From Cellulomonas sp. (GTDB lineage Bacteria; Actinomycetota; Actinomycetes; Actinomycetales; Cellulomonadaceae): a stretch of DNA of 5,986 nucleotides. The stretch covers positions 1-5,986 of the forward strand of contig JAPSIJ010000156.1 in assembly GCA_031178805.1 (NCBI GenBank), read 5' to 3'. The notes under the pieces were generated by a model that saw only the letters and a list, made by a program, of their open reading frames with translations, did not search any database and was not told where the DNA came from. Both the position numbers and the translations under genes were made by a program. How positions within the stretch are numbered: position 1 is the first letter of the stretch; each line of letters begins with the position of its first letter. Below, in pieces: positions 3,806-5,986 of this stretch.

Positions 3806-5986
3806 CGTCGTCCCGCCCGCCTGCGTCGCACCGGCAGCGCCAGCAGCAGGGCGAGCACGCCCACCACCACCTGCGCCACCGTCCAGATGGTCTGATCCGG
3901 CGCCCGGTGCACGACGACCAGCCGGCCGCCGTCGTCGCCGACCTCGAAGGTCTGCCGCCAGCCGTCGGTCACCGACCGCAGCGGCACGCCGTCCAGCGTG
4001 GCCCGCCAGCCGGCGTCGGCGCGCTCCGCGAGCACCAGCAGCCGCCCGGCGTCGCCGGACCCGATCGTCGTGTCCACGTGCGGCACCACACCGGGCACCG
4101 CGGGCACCGGCGTGCCCGCCGCCAGGCCGGCCGCGTCCTGCGCCGCCGTCGCGTCCGGGACGAGCCGCGCCCACGCCGTGACGGCGGTGGCGGCGGGGCC
4201 GTCCTCCCCGACCGCGGCGCCGGACGGCTGCACCCGCCAGATGACCCCCGCGTCGCCCTCGGTGATCCGCTCCAGGCCCGGGGTGGCGTCCAGCCGCCCG
4301 ACGAGCGCGGAGCGGGCCTGGTCGAGCGCGACGTCGTCCGCGCGGTCGGCGGCCAGCGGCGGCACCAGCACGTCCGCCACGGCGAGCGCCGCCAGGTCGG
4401 CCGACACGTCGGTGCTCGACCCGACGGCGAGCGTGCCGACCACCGCCTCCAGCTCCGCCGTGGCGTCGTCGGGCGTCGCCACCCGGGGGTCGGCGAGGGC
4501 ACCGGCGAGACCCGCGGTCCGCACCGCGGCCGACTCCTCGACCAGCTGCGGCCCGTCACCGCGCAGCAGCTGGTAGTCCAGCGCGCCGTCGGCGGCGGGC
4601 TGCACCGCGAGCACCCGCGGGGCGTCCTCGGACGCCTGCGTCTGCCGGCCGATCGCCGGGACGACGGCGCGCTCGCGCGTCGTGAGCGCCGCGCCGGCGC
4701 GCGCGTCCCAGGCCCACGCGCCCCAGGTGAGCAGGGGCAGCGCGACGACCAGGAGCGTCACGACGCCGGCCGTCACCTGCCGCCAGCCGAACGACACGCC
4801 CTGCAGGCGGTCCCGCAGCCCGCGGGTACCGGTCACCGCGGCCGCGAGCAGGCCCGCGGCGGCCAGCGAGACGCCGGAGCCGGCCCAGCCGACGACGACC
4901 GCCCCGTCGTCCTGGCCCACGCCGACCCGCCCGGCGACGAGCGCGACCGCGAGCCCCACGAGGGCGGCGCACCAGCCGAGCCGGACCGCGCGCGCCTGGG
5001 GCGCACCGCGCAGCAGGGCGAGCAGCGCCAGCAGGAGCACCGCGCCGCCGGTCGCGGCGGGCCACCAGCCGGCGACCGCCGCCGGCACCCAGGCCGGCAG
5101 CCACCCGGGCACGAGGGTCGCCGCGTCGGCCGGGACGCCGAGCAGCGCGGCCACCGGCGAGGCGGGGTCGGACGCCAGCGGGGCACCGGGATCGGCCAGC
5201 AGCAGCCGCAGCCCCGCGGTGCCACGGGCCGCCGCCTCGGCGAGCGTCGGGCCCAGCAGCACGAGCGCCGGCACGGCCGCCAGCACGACGCGCAGCCGCC
5301 GGCCGCGCGGCGCGCACGCGGCCACGAGCAGCAGCAGCAGGACACCGGGCAGCAGCAGGGCGGGCGCACCCGCGGCGACCGCCGCGAAGGCCAGCGAGGC
5401 GGCCGCGGCCGCGGCGACCGAGCCGCTCGCCCGCGGTGCGGCGGCGGGCGGACCGGCGGGCTCGGGGTCGAGGTCGAGGTCGGGGCGGGCGGCGGGCCGG
5501 TCGGCCGGCTCGGGGTCCTCGGCGGTGCGGTCGTCGGCGGGGCGGACGTCCGCGGTCGCGTCGTCGGCGGGGCGGTCGTCGGTGGTGCGGTCGTCCGCGG
5601 TCGCGTCGTCGCCGGCGGCGTCGTCGGCCACCCGCGCCGTCACCTCGCCCGCGCGCGTGCCGGCCACCGCGGGGGTGCCGGCCACCGCCGGGGTGCCGCG
5701 CACCGGCGTGGCGGCGGACGCCTCGTCGGGGGCGTCGGCGCGGTCCGCGACGTCCTCGCCCTGGGCCCGCCCGGCGACCTCGCCGGTGCCCGCCGCCTCG
5801 GCCCGCCCCTCGTCCGCGGGCGCGTCGTCCCCGCTCGGCTCGTCCCCGGTCGGGGCGTCCCCCGTGGCGGCGTCCGCGCCGCGCACCCGGCGCCCGCGTC
5901 GCCCGCGGCCCGCCTCGCCCGCGCGGGCCCAGGCCTCGGGGTCGGGCCACTCGTCGGCGCCCGGGTCGCGGCCGGGCTGCTCGGCG
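3802..5986 (-). CDS. Large multi-pass membrane protein, probable C-terminal part of a family 2 membrane glycosyltransferase (5'-partial)
   Basis: The frame is open from the TGA stop at 3804-3802 to the window edge (about 728 codons), so the N-terminus lies outside. Visible parts in order are a hydrophilic acidic Ala/Asp/Pro-rich stretch (5986-5422), then membrane segments near 5418-5314 (perhaps two), 5295-5236, 5052-5008, 4986-4927, 4905-4837 and 4779-4711. A domain of about 270 residues, probably extracytoplasmic, follows (4710-3892), ending in GWRATLDGVPL. This resembles the soluble tails of YfhO-like and other actinobacterial membrane glycosyltransferases. A last helix (3891-3829) and a basic tail (RRRRAGRR) end the protein. 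No GT2 catalytic motif is in view, so the enzymatic call rests on the usual partnership with DUF5719 and on this architecture. A GTG at 5886 could start a shorter ORF, but it lacks a Shine-Dalgarno, and the 33 codons before it (with DEWPDPEAWA) look coding. Confidence 0.8.
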   Translation of the reverse strand, partial: AEQPGRDPGADEWPDPEAWARAGEAGRGRRGRRVRGADAATGDAPTGDEPSGDDAPADEGRAEAAGTGEVAGRAQGEDVADRADAPDEASAATPVRGTPAVAGTPAVAGTRAGEVTARVADDAAGDDATADDRTTDDRPADDATADVRPADDRTAEDPEPADRPAARPDLDLDPEPAGPPAAAPRASGSVAAAAAASLAFAAVAAGAPALLLPGVLLLLLVAACAPRGRRLRVVLAAVPALVLLGPTLAEAAARGTAGLRLLLADPGAPLASDPASPVAALLGVPADAATLVPGWLPAWVPAAVAGWWPAATGGAVLLLALLALLRGAPQARAVRLGWCAALVGLAVALVAGRVGVGQDDGAVVVGWAGSGVSLAAAGLLAAAVTGTRGLRDRLQGVSFGWRQVTAGVVTLLVVALPLLTWGAWAWDARAGAALTTRERAVVPAIGRQTQASEDAPRVLAVQPAADGALDYQLLRGDGPQLVEESAAVRTAGLAGALADPRVATPDDATAELEAVVGTLAVGSSTDVSADLAALAVADVLVPPLAADRADDVALDQARSALVGRLDATPGLERITEGDAGVIWRVQPSGAAVGEDGPAATAVTAWARLVPDATAAQDAAGLAAGTPVPAVPGVVPHVDTTIGSGDAGRLLVLAERADAGWRATLDGVPLRSVTDGWRQTFEVGDDGGRLVVVHRAPDQTIWTVAQVVVGVLALLLALPVRRRRAGRR
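5482..5625 (-). repeat. Degenerate Asp/Ala/Thr/Arg repeats in the membrane-protein gene
   Basis: The region encodes imperfect repeats of the type ATADDR, TTDDRPADD, ADVRPADDR and AEDPEPADRP. At the DNA level a 19-bp unit at 5548-5566 recurs exactly at 5593-5611, an offset of 45 bp (15 codons). A GGTGCGGTCGTC unit at 5524-5535 recurs at 5584-5595 (60 bp, 20 codons). Both offsets keep the reading frame. The repeats lie in a hydrophilic stretch that is probably disordered and prone to length change. Confidence 0.65.
5663..5698 (-). repeat. Two-copy 18-bp tandem repeat (GTPAVA peptide)
   Basis: GCCACCGCGGGGGTGCCG (5663-5680) is directly followed by the same 18 bp with one substitution (5681-5698). 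On the coding minus strand each copy gives GTPAVA, so the peptide reads GTPAVAGTPAVAG. The 18-bp period keeps the frame. It looks like a recent in-frame duplication in the flexible part of the membrane protein. Confidence 0.75.

Noticed and set aside
3806..4174. N-terminal extension of DUF5719 by 123 codons
   Set aside because: It lies inside the membrane-protein gene and encodes an Arg/Gly/Ala-rich stretch before the signal anchor. The ATG at 3805, overlapping the upstream stop, is the sensible start.
2424..4181. 585-aa plus-strand open frame opposite DUF5719
   Set aside because: It is Ser/Ala/Pro/Thr-rich, a mirror of the G+C-rich codons of the opposite strand. It spans the junction of two real minus-strand genes and has no ribosome binding site or domain.
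5482..5698. CRISPR array or mobile-element repeats
   Set aside because: The repeats are short and imperfect, keep the reading frame, and lie within a low-complexity coding stretch. There are no regular spacers, terminal inverted repeats or transposase.
3802..5886. Complete 694-aa gene starting at the GTG at 5886
   Set aside because: There is no Shine-Dalgarno or -10 box before it, and the frame stays open with coding-like residues to the window edge. The gene is more likely cut by the window.
4556..5950. 464-aa minus-strand open frame overlapping the membrane-protein gene
   Set aside because: It is in another phase of the real gene and almost entirely Arg, Gly and Ala, a compositional shadow.

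Overview
The base composition is extremely G+C-rich (I estimate 75-80%), and the coding frames have G or C at almost every third position. The protein families are typical of Actinomycetota: DUF3499, a WbbL-type rhamnosyltransferase, DUF5719, and leaderless starts behind TANNNT -10 boxes. Together these suggest a high-GC actinobacterium, most likely a Cellulomonas-like member of the Micrococcales. The genus is an inference; no rRNA or other marker gene is present. The window is chromosomal-looking. I see no mobile element, CRISPR array, tRNA, rRNA or attachment site.

Layout. On the minus strand at the left are a 96-aa four-cysteine zinc-ribbon-like protein (3-293) and, upstream of it in the same transcription unit, a DUF3499 protein (298-684). 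A 73-bp divergent promoter region (685-757) separates them from two plus-strand genes. These are a metallopeptidase-like (zincin fold) protein whose HExxH motif is degenerate (758-1222) and a family 2 glycosyltransferase closely resembling mycobacterial WbbL (1265-2137). The WbbL-like gene ends 6 bp from the convergent end of a minus-strand pair. That pair is a DUF5719 single-pass envelope protein (2144-3805) and the C-terminal part of a very large multi-pass membrane protein (3802 to beyond 5986). Stop and start of the pair overlap as ATGA.

How it fits together. The WbbL-like enzyme should add L-rhamnose from dTDP-rhamnose to a polyprenyl-PP-sugar at the start of a cell-wall polysaccharide. 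The large membrane protein is probably the C-terminal half of an actinobacterial membrane glycosyltransferase, with several membrane helices, an approximately 270-residue extracytoplasmic domain and a last helix. The DUF5719 protein is anchored with its beta-rich domain outside the cell and is translationally coupled to it. In mycobacteria, from memory, DUF3499 and metallopeptidase-like homologues also lie near wbbL, whiB2 and the mannose-activation genes. The window therefore reads as a conserved cell-envelope glycan locus. The least understood part is the membrane-protein/DUF5719 pair, and it is the best candidate here for an undescribed system.
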